6,468 bases of DNA from SZAS-103 sp038323475 (GTDB lineage Bacteria > Pseudomonadota > Gammaproteobacteria > Xanthomonadales > Xanthomonadaceae): contig JBBQHA010000162.1 of NCBI GenBank assembly GCA_038323475.1, forward strand, positions 1 through 6,468. The letters are read 5' to 3'. The position numbers and the translations under genes were made by a program. This document shows positions 1 to 5,283 of the stretch, piece after piece (within the stretch, counting starts at the first letter, position 1; each line of letters opens with the position of its first letter). Under the pieces are notes generated by a model. That model worked only from the letters and a program-made list of their open reading frames with translations, was not told where the DNA came from and searched no databases.

Positions 1-2
1 GC

Positions 3-773
3 TCGTTCGACGAGACGGACGTGGCGATCGAGCAAATCCGCAAGCGTGCATCGCACAACCCGAGGCTCGGCACCCTGCTAGCGAAGGGCATCGGCCGGCG
101 TGCGTACCTGCCGGTCAAGGGCGGCTCCGACCTGACCGGCATTGCGACCGAACTGGATCGTGCCGCGCGGGCTGCGCCGGACCCCTTTTACATGGAACGG
201 GCCGCTGTCGCGGCAGAGCAGGCGGGCAACCACGCGCTGGCATTGGGTTACGTGTCGCAGGCGCTGCGGTTCGCTCGGGACAATCCCGAATTCCTGATCC
301 AGCGCGCCGAGATCCGGTTTGAGATGCTCGACGAGGAAGGCGCGTTGCGGGATGGGCATCGTGCAGCCGAAACGGTGAAGGTCGGCGCCGATTGCGATTG
401 CGACAATGGCGAGGCGGTCGCCCTTCGCATCGGCAAGTTGTTCATCGACAGCGGCAAGGTCGACGACGCGCGCGCGATGTACGCGAAACAGATGCAATCG
501 CCGAAGTCGCGCGAATGGGCATCCTTGCGGTGGTGCGAAACTTACGTCAATACCGCCTTCGACGGCCCGCATGCGCTCGCGTGCACGAAGCAACTCGCCG
601 ACGAATTCCCGAACAATACCGAAGCGCTGTACATGCGCAGCTGGCTCCTCTATCACCTGCACGACAACGGCGCAGACGCAGTCGCGGCGCGCTTCGCCAA
701 GATCGCCGATGGCAGCAATCCGCGCGAGAAGTTCATGATCGCCGAACTGGCAAAGTTTGCCCCGTCCCGATAG
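3..773 (+). CDS. TPR-like repeat protein, 5' end cut by window edge
   Basis: The frame is open from the first complete codon (S-F-D-E-T-D-V-A...) to the TAG at 771-773. A GTG at 21 would give 250 residues, but it has no clear ribosome binding site and the sequence before it reads as protein, so the gene probably starts left of the window. The visible part is rich in paired helices of TPR type. Counting from the GTG codon, about residues 38-120 hold A-A-x-A-A-E-Q-A-G-N-H-A-L-A-L-G-Y-V and F-L-I-Q-R-A-E-I-R-F-E-M-L-D-E-E-G-A-L, and about 135-235 hold a second set (K-V-D-D-A-R-A-M-Y-A, T-E-A-L-Y-M-R-S-W-L-L). No transmembrane segment is visible. Such helices usually mediate protein-protein contacts. 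Without the N-terminus I cannot say whether another domain is attached. A specific function is not supported. Confidence 0.8.
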   Translation, partial: SFDETDVAIEQIRKRASHNPRLGTLLAKGIGRRAYLPVKGGSDLTGIATELDRAARAAPDPFYMERAAVAAEQAGNHALALGYVSQALRFARDNPEFLIQRAEIRFEMLDEEGALRDGHRAAETVKVGADCDCDNGEAVALRIGKLFIDSGKVDDARAMYAKQMQSPKSREWASLRWCETYVNTAFDGPHALACTKQLADEFPNNTEALYMRSWLLYHLHDNGADAVAARFAKIADGSNPREKFMIAELAKFAPSR

Positions 774-779
774 CAGGAA

Positions 780-792
780 GCCCGTGGCGGGC
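780..792 (+). terminator. Short GC hairpin after the TPR gene
   Basis: GCCCG-TGG-CGGGC is a perfect 5-bp stem with a 3-nt loop, starting 7 nt after the TAG of the TPR gene. There is no T-run behind it, so it is at best a weak or factor-assisted terminator. No other strong signal is seen in 774-899, apart from a second small hairpin, GTCGG-tccc-CCGAC at 860-873, in the presumed leader of the cytochrome gene. Confidence 0.3.
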
Positions 793-899
793 GACGCGCG
801 CCGCGACCGCCGATCCGCGACCATGGCGCAACCGGCGGGAACGGGATTAAGGTAATGCGGTCGGTCCCCCGACAGCGTTCTTGCAACCTGGAGCGAGAC

Positions 900-1433
900 A
901 TGCGCACGACATGGTTGCTCGCATTGATCACTGGCGCAGGCGTCCTGTGTGGCCTGCCTGCACCGGCGGCAGATCTCGGCATCCCGACGCCGTTCGCGGC
1001 CTATCGGTCGTGGAAGCTGCTGACCCTCTCTCCGCAGCCGATTCCATACCAGCTCGCGCAACTGTGCGCCGCCGCCGTGTCCGCGCTGCCGAAAGCCACC
1101 GACCACGGTCCGCACGCGAATCGCTGGGTCATGGTCTATGCGAACCTCGCGGCCGATGCCGCGCGCGCGGATGCCGGGGTCGCGAAGTATCCGGTGGGCG
1201 CGATGATCGCGAAGGAGAAACGCGCGACCGCCGGTGCAACCCATCCGGAGGGTGTCGCATTCATGGTCAAACACCGCAAGGGCGAATTCACCGCCAGCGA
1301 TGGCTGGGAATTCCTTTACTTTCCCTCGGCGGGAAAGAATGCCAACTACGACGGCTGCATCAGCTGCCATCGCGCGCGCGCCGCGAAGGACTACGTGTTC
1401 GGCTCGTACGGCCCTCCCGAAGCCGCGCACTGA
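900..1433 (+). CDS. Cytochrome P460-family periplasmic c-type haem protein
   Basis: The protein has 177 residues. I chose the ATG at 900 because GGAGCGAG lies just upstream and the product then opens with a classical signal peptide (M-R-T-T-W-L-L-A-L-I...G-L-P-A-P-A, cut likely after A23). An in-frame ATG at 855 would bury that signal. The mature part has the P460 layout: Y-R-S-W near residue 35, W-V-M-V-Y-A-N at about 76-82, Y-P-V-G-A-M-I-A-K-E-K at about 97-107, G-W-E-F-L-Y-F at about 135-141, and a single C-terminal haem c site C-I-S-C-H at 153-157. Family members bind one covalent haem in the periplasm. The best known oxidise hydroxylamine or handle nitric oxide, while many homologues are uncharacterised. 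K105 in the A-K-E-K stretch is a candidate for the haem-crosslinking lysine of true P460, but I cannot align it with certainty. The family call is fairly firm; the substrate is not. Confidence 0.85.
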   Translation: MRTTWLLALITGAGVLCGLPAPAADLGIPTPFAAYRSWKLLTLSPQPIPYQLAQLCAAAVSALPKATDHGPHANRWVMVYANLAADAARADAGVAKYPVGAMIAKEKRATAGATHPEGVAFMVKHRKGEFTASDGWEFLYFPSAGKNANYDGCISCHRARAAKDYVFGSYGPPEAAH

Positions 1434-1455
1434 TGTTCCTGGAGTGCCCGGATCA

Positions 1456-1619
1456 TGGTTCGACAGGCTCACAACGAACGGAAATCCACTCCACCAAGAA
1501 CGGAAAGTCTCGCTCAACTGCCGATCCTGGTTCGACAGGCTCACCACGAACGGAAATCCTCTTCACCACGAACGGACGTTTTGCCCACCACGAACGGCCG
1601 CTTGACTCACGACGAACCG
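1456..1619. repeat. Dispersed-repeat block with a 22-bp internal period
   Basis: This fills most of the gap between the cytochrome and lipoprotein genes. Two 32-bp copies that differ at one base, beginning TGGTTCGACAGGCTCA, lie at 1456-1487 and 1528-1559, exactly 72 bp apart. Each has GTTCG and CGAAC ends that could form a hairpin. The core CACCACGAACGG recurs at 1542, 1564 and 1586, decays to CACGACGAACCG at 1608, and appears as CACAACGAACGG at 1470 and CACCAAGAACGG at 1492, so spacing is 22 bp within each run. The GGTTCGACAGGCTCACC core is a familiar dispersed repeat of GC-rich proteobacteria. On the reverse strand it yields the spurious peptide V-R-G-E-P-V-E-P seen in many false gene calls. 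I see no real coding sequence here. Confidence 0.75.
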
Positions 1620-1633
1620 AACTCTTGCGCGCC

Positions 1634-2014
1634 ATGAAAACCATCGCCATCGCCAGCGTCCTGTGGCTCGCCGGATGCAGCTGTCATTCGCCACGGCACA
1701 CACTGCCTCTTGCGGCGCACGTCGGCGAACGTGTCGTGCTGGAAGGCATCGCCGAGCCGCGCAAGCTGGGCGCCGCAGTGCGCGGCGACGGTTTCGATGT
1801 GTGGGTCGAACAACTCCACGATTGGCCAGTCGAATTCGTCGGCAAGCGCGTTCGCATCGCCGGAATCCTCGAGGAACGCCACGACTTGCCGGTTGTCGTC
1901 CAGCGGCCGGGAGAACCGATCGTCGCGGGTATCCCGGTGGCGGAAGGCCAGGACCTGCACGCGGCGAGTCTGCGCTACGTCATCCGGGCCGCCCGATGGA
2001 GTCTGGTGCGCTGA
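1634..2014 (+). CDS. Small OB-fold-like lipoprotein of unknown function
   Basis: The protein has 126 residues. The ATG at 1634 gives a lipoprotein signal peptide, M-K-T-I-A-I-A-S-V-L-W-L-A-G-C, with the lipobox L-A-G-C and lipidated C15. No convincing Shine-Dalgarno sequence precedes it, because the 22-bp repeat block runs almost up to the start. The start is therefore chosen on the signal peptide. The mature part is short and beta-rich: G-E-R-V-V-L-E-G-I-A near 31-40, F-D-V-W-V-E at 54-59, W-P-V-E-F-V-G-K-R-V-R-I-A-G-I-L-E at 64-80, ending in Y-V-I-R-A-A. Alternating hydrophobic strands around V-x-L-x-G and V-R-I-x-G suggest a small OB-fold-like barrel. That is inference from the pattern. 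It may share a message with the upstream cytochrome gene, but the 200-bp repeat-filled gap argues against tight coupling. Confidence 0.75.
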   Translation: MKTIAIASVLWLAGCSCHSPRHTLPLAAHVGERVVLEGIAEPRKLGAAVRGDGFDVWVEQLHDWPVEFVGKRVRIAGILEERHDLPVVVQRPGEPIVAGIPVAEGQDLHAASLRYVIRAARWSLVR

Positions 2015-2017
2015 TGC

Positions 2018-2038
2018 GGCCGCCGAGAGACGGCGGCC
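2018..2038. terminator. GC-rich hairpin between convergent genes
   Basis: GGCCGCCG (2018-2025) and CGGCGGCC (2031-2038) form a perfect 8-bp stem with loop AGAGA, beginning 4 nt after the stop of the plus-strand lipoprotein gene. The convergent minus-strand gene ends at 2087. No T-run follows on either strand, so it is not a textbook intrinsic terminator. Stem strength and position still make a terminator or mRNA 3'-end stabiliser the best reading. Confidence 0.5.
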
Positions 2039-2086
2039 TGAACCCGCGCCGACGTCGATGCCTGTTGCACGATTGCCGAACCGGTA

Positions 2087-2593
2087 CTACTTCACGCGGG
2101 GCACGCTCTTGTGTCGACGGATGCGCTTCCTGGGCTGCGGATGGCTGGCCTTGGCGGCGCTGGCCTTTGCAGCGTCGGCCTTGATCAGGGCGAACTCGTC
2201 CGGCAAGCGCGCTTGCAGCAGACCCAGCACTTCGATCGCCGGCGCGTGGCTGTCCGGCTTGCCGTCCCGCAGTACCGCGCTGACCTTGGTCGTGATGGCC
2301 TGCCCCGCGCTGGTCAGCACCAGCGCCCGCGTCAGGATCATGAATCTCTCGTCCCGGTATTGCACGTCGTACAAGCCGAGCATCTGCGACCGCCCCTCAT
2401 AGGTGAGGCCGTCCACATGCACCAGGATCTGGCCGATCGCGTTCCAGGTGTCGAGCATGCCGGCAGCTATCGTGAAGTCGGTGGCCGGCGCCACGACAGG
2501 CAGGGGCGCGGCCTGCGGACGCGGCATCGAACTGCAGCCGGCGACGAACGCGACCATGGTGGCAATGCACAGCAGGCGGGGAGATCCGGGCAT
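2087..2593 (-). CDS. Lipoprotein of unknown function with a basic C-terminal tail
   Basis: The protein has 168 residues, ending at a TAG at 2087-2089. The ATG at 2593 is preceded by AAGGAAAACG, a good ribosome binding site, and gives the lipoprotein signal M-P-G-S-P-R-L-L-C-I-A-T-M-V-A-F-V-A-G-C with lipidated C20. Longer in-frame starts exist but would destroy the signal. A proline/alanine-rich linker (about 25-40) leads to a compact domain (about 42-140) containing L-D-T-W-N-A-I-G-Q-I-L-V-H-V-D-G, R-S-Q-M-L-G-L-Y-D-V-Q-Y-R-D-E-R-F-M-I-L-T and T-T-K-V-S-A-V-L-R-D-G. The last 20 or so residues are strongly basic (P-R-K-R-I-R-R-H-K-S-V-P-R-V-K). I do not recognise the family. The gene is convergent with its left neighbour and divergent from the DHH gene. 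Confidence 0.8.
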   Translation of the reverse strand: MPGSPRLLCIATMVAFVAGCSSMPRPQAAPLPVVAPATDFTIAAGMLDTWNAIGQILVHVDGLTYEGRSQMLGLYDVQYRDERFMILTRALVLTSAGQAITTKVSAVLRDGKPDSHAPAIEVLGLLQARLPDEFALIKADAAKASAAKASHPQPRKRIRRHKSVPRVK

Positions 2594-2642
2594 CGTTTTC
2601 CTTGCAATGTCGCCGATCATGCGGATGCCAGACTGGGAGGAA

Positions 2643-2700
2643 GGATAAACGTACTGGCAGGCTCCGACTGCAACGATAGACCGTTGCCGCGGCTTTATCC
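2643..2700 (-). ncRNA. Candidate structured 5' leader of the minus-strand lipoprotein gene
   Basis: GGATAAA (2643-2649) and TTTATCC (2694-2700) are perfect 7-bp complements. They enclose a second perfect inverted repeat, GCAACG (2670-2675) and CGTTGC (2682-2687) with a 6-nt loop. Read on the minus strand, this nested structure ends about 50 nt before the ATG at 2593, where a regulatory leader would sit. A further short pairing, CCG with CGG between the two stems, is possible. The DNA symmetry is direct observation. Transcription and any ligand are not shown. It could instead be a protein-binding dyad or chance. Confidence 0.3.
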
Positions 2701-2797
2701 GGACGTGGAGCGCATTCCGCGTGTGCAGGCGCAGCCGCTGCTCGCGGGAACGCAGGGCGGAGCCCCCCGTTTTTTCCGACGGCAACCGAGCCTCGCC

Positions 2798-2811
2798 TTG
2801 AGGTGGATCAA
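2798..2811. promoter_or_regulatory. FNR/Anr-type operator upstream of the DHH gene
   Basis: TTGAG-GTGG-ATCAA matches the FNR/Anr/Dnr consensus TTGAT-N4-ATCAA at 9 of 10 specified positions. The centre is about 112 bp before the GTG start at 2917. A weak -10-like TACAGT lies at 2841-2846, with its centre 39 bp from the box centre. That is a few bp more than the roughly 32 bp expected for a class II FNR-activated promoter, so the exact promoter is unsure. The site is nearly symmetrical and could also act on the divergent lipoprotein gene, whose start is about 210 bp away. The match is seen; oxygen or NO control is inferred. Confidence 0.5.
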
Positions 2812-2916
2812 GCCCTGCGCGTGTCAGCCGCGCGGAGGGCTACAGTTCGATCCGGATTTGGCCTATCGTGGCCCATGGCCCGTCGCACCCCTTACGCCTT
2901 CCTGGAGGATTGAATC

Positions 2917-3855
2917 GTGACCGATACCCCGAAATGCCGTTTGGTGACCCGTAGCGATTTCGATGGCCTGGTGTGTGCAGTGCTGCTGAAGGAGCGCGGC
3001 ATCATCGACGAAATCACGTTCGTCCACCCGAAGGACATGCAGGACGGCAAGGTCCCGATGGGGCCGAACGACATCAGCACGAACCTGCCGTACGTAGCGG
3101 GCTGCGGCCTGGCTTTCGACCACCACGCCAGCGAGATGCAGCGCTTGTCCGGCGAACGACCGGCCAACCACATCATCGACCCGAAGGCCGCATCGGCCGC
3201 GCGCGTGGTCTACGACTACTACGGCGGAGCGCAGGCCTTCCCGAAGGTGTCGACCGAGATGATGGAGGCAGTCGACAAGGCCGATTCCGCGCAGTTCAGC
3301 CTGGACGAGATCCTCAATCCCACCGGCTGGGTGCTGCTGAATTTCCTGATGGATGCGCGCACCGGACTCGGGCGCTTCCGCAACTTCCGCGTCTCCAACT
3401 ACAAGCTCATGATGGAGTTGATCGACTACTGCCGCGACCACACGATCGAGCAGATCCTCGCCCTTCCAGACGTCGCCGAGCGCGCCGAACTCTATGCCGC
3501 TCACCACGACCTCGCGCGCGCGCAATTGCTGAGCGCCTCGGTACTGCACGGCAAGCTGGTGGTCCTGGACCTGCGCGACCAGGAACCGATCTATTCCACC
3601 AACCGATTCACCCTGTATGCGCTCTTCCCGACGGCGACCGTATCGATCCACGTCATCTGGGGAATGAAGCAGCAGAACACCGCGTTCGCCATCGGCAAGT
3701 CGATCATCGACCGTTCCAGCACGCTGGATGTCGGCGAGCTGTGCCTGCACTACGGGGGTGGCGGACACACCGCCGCAGGTACCTGCCAGATCCACAACGA
3801 CGATGCCGAGAAAGTACTCGGCGAGCTGATCGCGGCGATCAACGCGACGGAATAG
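2917..3855 (+). CDS. DHH-family phosphoesterase (often annotated exopolyphosphatase)
   Basis: The protein has 312 residues, a usual length for single-chain DHH/DHHA1 enzymes. The GTG at 2917 is fixed by a strong GGAGG at 2904-2908, 8 nt upstream. The DHH domain (about 1-160) shows R-S-D-F-D-G-L-V-C-A with D14 and D16, the signature D68-H69-H70, and D120/D123 in V-D-K-A-D. The DHHA1 domain (about 185-312) carries the substrate-binding glycine motif G-G-G-G-H-T-A-A-G at 280-288. The family hydrolyses phosphodiesters or phosphoanhydrides such as short oligoribonucleotides, cyclic-dinucleotide products or polyphosphate, using two divalent metals in the cytoplasm. The canonical motif I histidine (H-x-x-x-D-x-D) is absent here. 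The actual substrate cannot be read from sequence; the exopolyphosphatase name is by habit of annotation. An FNR-like box lies upstream. Confidence 0.88.
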   Translation: MTDTPKCRLVTRSDFDGLVCAVLLKERGIIDEITFVHPKDMQDGKVPMGPNDISTNLPYVAGCGLAFDHHASEMQRLSGERPANHIIDPKAASAARVVYDYYGGAQAFPKVSTEMMEAVDKADSAQFSLDEILNPTGWVLLNFLMDARTGLGRFRNFRVSNYKLMMELIDYCRDHTIEQILALPDVAERAELYAAHHDLARAQLLSASVLHGKLVVLDLRDQEPIYSTNRFTLYALFPTATVSIHVIWGMKQQNTAFAIGKSIIDRSSTLDVGELCLHYGGGGHTAAGTCQIHNDDAEKVLGELIAAINATE

Positions 3856-3940
3856 GGATCGCTGGCATGAGGACGCAGGCGGGCCTCGAATCACAGGGGA
3901 AGCACCACGTCTTTCTTGCGACTTCCCTGATTGCGGAACC

Positions 3941-4418
3941 TGTCATCACGGCCAGGGACTTGACCTGGGGATGGATCTCGCAATTGCGGCCCCCTTCGCC
4001 CGCAAGATCCCTCGCTATGCTCGGGATGACATGCAAAATGGCGGCGCCCCCGCAGAAGGCGGCGCCCATAAAAGGTGTCGCCTCACAGCCTGTCATCCCC
4101 AACTTGGACGTGATCCGGTTGGGAACTCGAATGGGCTGCACCCTCCCCCGCAAGATCCCTCGCTATGCTCGGGATGACATGCAAAATGACGGCGTCCCCG
4201 CAGAAGGCGGCGGCCATGGAAGGCGGCGCCCCCTCAGCTTGTCATCCCCAACTTGGACGTGATCCGGTTGGGATCTCGAAAGGGCTGCTCCTTCGCCCGC
4301 GAGATCCCTCGCTATGCTCGGGATGACACACAAAAAGGCGGCGCCACCGCAGAAGGCGGCGTCCATGGAAGGCGTCGCCCCCTCACTTTGTCATCCCGAG
4401 CACAGCGAGCGATCTCGA
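3941..4418. repeat. Tandem array of ~149-bp units built from inverted repeats
   Basis: The stretch between the DHH gene (ends 3855) and the secreted-protein gene (ends 4509) holds no gene. TGTCATC recurs at 3941, 4091, 4240 and 4389, and an identical 26-bp arm containing CCCTCGCTATGCTCGGG lies at 4006-4031, 4154-4179 and 4303-4328, so the period is 148-150 bp. The arm is an imperfect palindrome (ATCCC...GGGAT). The last TGTCATCCCGAGCACAGCGA segment (4389-4418) is an inverted copy of the arm, so each unit could fold into a long hairpin; the earlier right arms are diverged. Between the arms lie three 9-bp near-palindromes of type GGCGNCGCC per unit (4040, 4058 and 4074 in the first). The arm resembles REP/BIME-like repeats scattered in GC-rich proteobacteria. 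Open frames across it are translations of the repeat. Nothing definite is seen in 3856-3940. Confidence 0.85.
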
Positions 4419-4480
4419 AGTTGCCACCCATTCCAGCAAAGCCACCCTTTTGGGGAGCGCTGCGGCGGTTTTCTGACCGT

Positions 4481-4508
4481 AAAAATGGGGCGCTTTCCTG
4501 CACAGCGC
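4481..4508 (-). terminator. Likely rho-independent terminator of the secreted NTR-like gene
   Basis: Read on the minus strand, GCGCT (4508-4504) and AGCGC (4494-4490) form a 5-bp stem with a 9-nt loop, directly after the TAA at 4511-4509. It is followed by CCCA and a T5 run (4485-4481). The stem is short and the T-run is set off by four bases, so strength is uncertain. Confidence 0.4.
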
Positions 4509-5051
4509 TTAGCGCATTCCGCTTTTTGTGCCCGCTGAATATTTTGGTGGGGGCGGATTGCCCGCTTCTGGTTTTCTCGGGCGGGCCTCAGGGTCGGTGA
4601 AGAGCCTAGGGGTTGGTCCAAGGACCTTGTTGACCGCCGATTCCACATCCAGCTCCCAGCGACGCGATGCCGAGCAAAGGTCGACCGCGACCATGTCGTC
4701 GTTCTTTCCCACAATCAGCAGCGTGTCGCCCGGCTCAACGGGAACAATCTCGGCGAACTTGGTCCACCGTTTTGGTACCGGTGGCGCATAGCCGTTCCAG
4801 GTTTCTATCCCCTTGATCCGTCTCGGGTCCCCTTTGAACGTGATCTGAGGCGAGACTTCGAGCTTGATGTCCACCCGTCGGGATTGCCCCGAACTTCCGA
4901 GCGGCTTCACCAGTGTAGCGGTCACGACGGTCCCGACATAGACGACGTCGGCTTCGCGGAGTTCGTGATCCAACGGGCTGAAATCGCAGGATGCAAAAGC
5001 AGTCGCTGGCACTGCCATCCCTATGGCGGCAAGCGCGGTCACGATTTTCAT
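4509..5051 (-). CDS. Secreted NTR/TIMP-like small protein
   Basis: The protein has 180 residues. The ATG at 5051 follows AAGGAAGGCCA and begins a clear Sec signal peptide, M-K-I-V-T-A-L-A-A-I-G-M-A-V-P-A-T-A-F-A, with cleavage expected after A20. The mature N-terminus is S-C-D-F-S-P-L, then E-A-D-V-V-Y-V-G-T-V-V (33-43), I-T-F-K-G-D-P (70-76), E-P-G-D-T-L-L-I-V-G (107-116) and D-L-C-S-A-S-R (124-130). An early Cys, an A-D-V-V-x-x-G-x-V strand, a K-G-D turn, a G-x-x-x-L-I-V strand and a late C-S-x-S-R resemble bacterial NTR/TIMP-like OB-fold proteins. C22 and C126 could form the disulfide. The tail after about 145 is proline-rich and probably disordered. Codon use is less GC-biased than in neighbours, with ATA, AGA and AGG codons present, hinting at recent acquisition. 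The fold is inferred from pattern; the role is unknown. Confidence 0.75.
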   Translation of the reverse strand: MKIVTALAAIGMAVPATAFASCDFSPLDHELREADVVYVGTVVTATLVKPLGSSGQSRRVDIKLEVSPQITFKGDPRRIKGIETWNGYAPPVPKRWTKFAEIVPVEPGDTLLIVGKNDDMVAVDLCSASRRWELDVESAVNKVLGPTPRLFTDPEARPRKPEAGNPPPPKYSAGTKSGMR

Positions 5052-5085
5052 TGGCCTTCCTTTCTGCCGAGAAGCGTTTCCGGGA

Positions 5086-5229
5086 CGGATGCGTCGGCAG
5101 ACCTTGGGTGAGGTCGATGCGCCGGCGATCGACCAACGCGCCATCGGAAGCGACTGTAACGAGAACGGCGGAGTTTCCGTGTTCGGCAACACCGACGGTT
5201 GCTGTTCGCTGCGCTGTTGCGTTCGCCAA
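5086..5229 (-). pseudogene. 5' remnant of a conserved hypothetical protein gene
   Basis: From a TTG at 5229, preceded by AGGAGCAGGAC, the minus strand encodes about 48 residues that read as genuine protein: T-V-G-V-A-E-H-G-N-S-A-V-L-V-T-V, then L-V-D-R-R-R-I-D-L-T-Q-G-L-P-T-H-P. I recall this pattern (G-N-S-A-V-L-V-T-V...D-R-R-R-x-x-L...L-P-T-H-P) as the start of a longer hypothetical protein family. After T-H-P the frame runs into the ribosome binding site and signal-peptide region of the secreted-protein gene in a different frame, so the rest of the gene is missing. It follows the NYN gene by about 55 bp in the same orientation, perhaps once a second operon gene. The family match is from memory. 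Confidence 0.45.
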
Positions 5230-5283
5230 GTCCTGCTCCTGAGCGGCAACCAGGACCGGAAATCCTAGGACGCCATGGCTCGC

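Noticed and set aside
78..1547. Long 489-codon open frame on the minus strand.
   Set aside because: It runs antisense through the TPR and cytochrome genes, is Arg/Gly-rich as expected for GC-rich antisense frames, and begins in the dispersed repeat that yields false V-S-L-S-N and V-R-G-E-P peptides.
2643..2700. Minus-strand strings GGCAACGGT and AGTCGGAGCCTGCC recall the 3' half of cobalamin riboswitches.
   Set aside because: The other conserved cobalamin-aptamer blocks are not found upstream, the spacing is too short, and the downstream gene has no link to cobalamin.
2973..4262. Long 429-codon open frame on the plus strand over the DHH gene.
   Set aside because: It is a frame-shifted shadow of the DHH gene extended through the repeat array, with no recognisable domain.
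3941..4418. Regularly spaced repeats that could be taken for a CRISPR array.
   Set aside because: The period is about 149 bp, the spacers are themselves similar between units, and no cas genes are nearby.
5112..5134. Perfect inverted repeat GGTCGAT...ATCGACC with a palindromic centre, seemingly an operator for the secreted-protein gene.
   Set aside because: It coincides with the V-D-R-R-R-I-D codons of the gene remnant, so the symmetry is explained by coding sequence.
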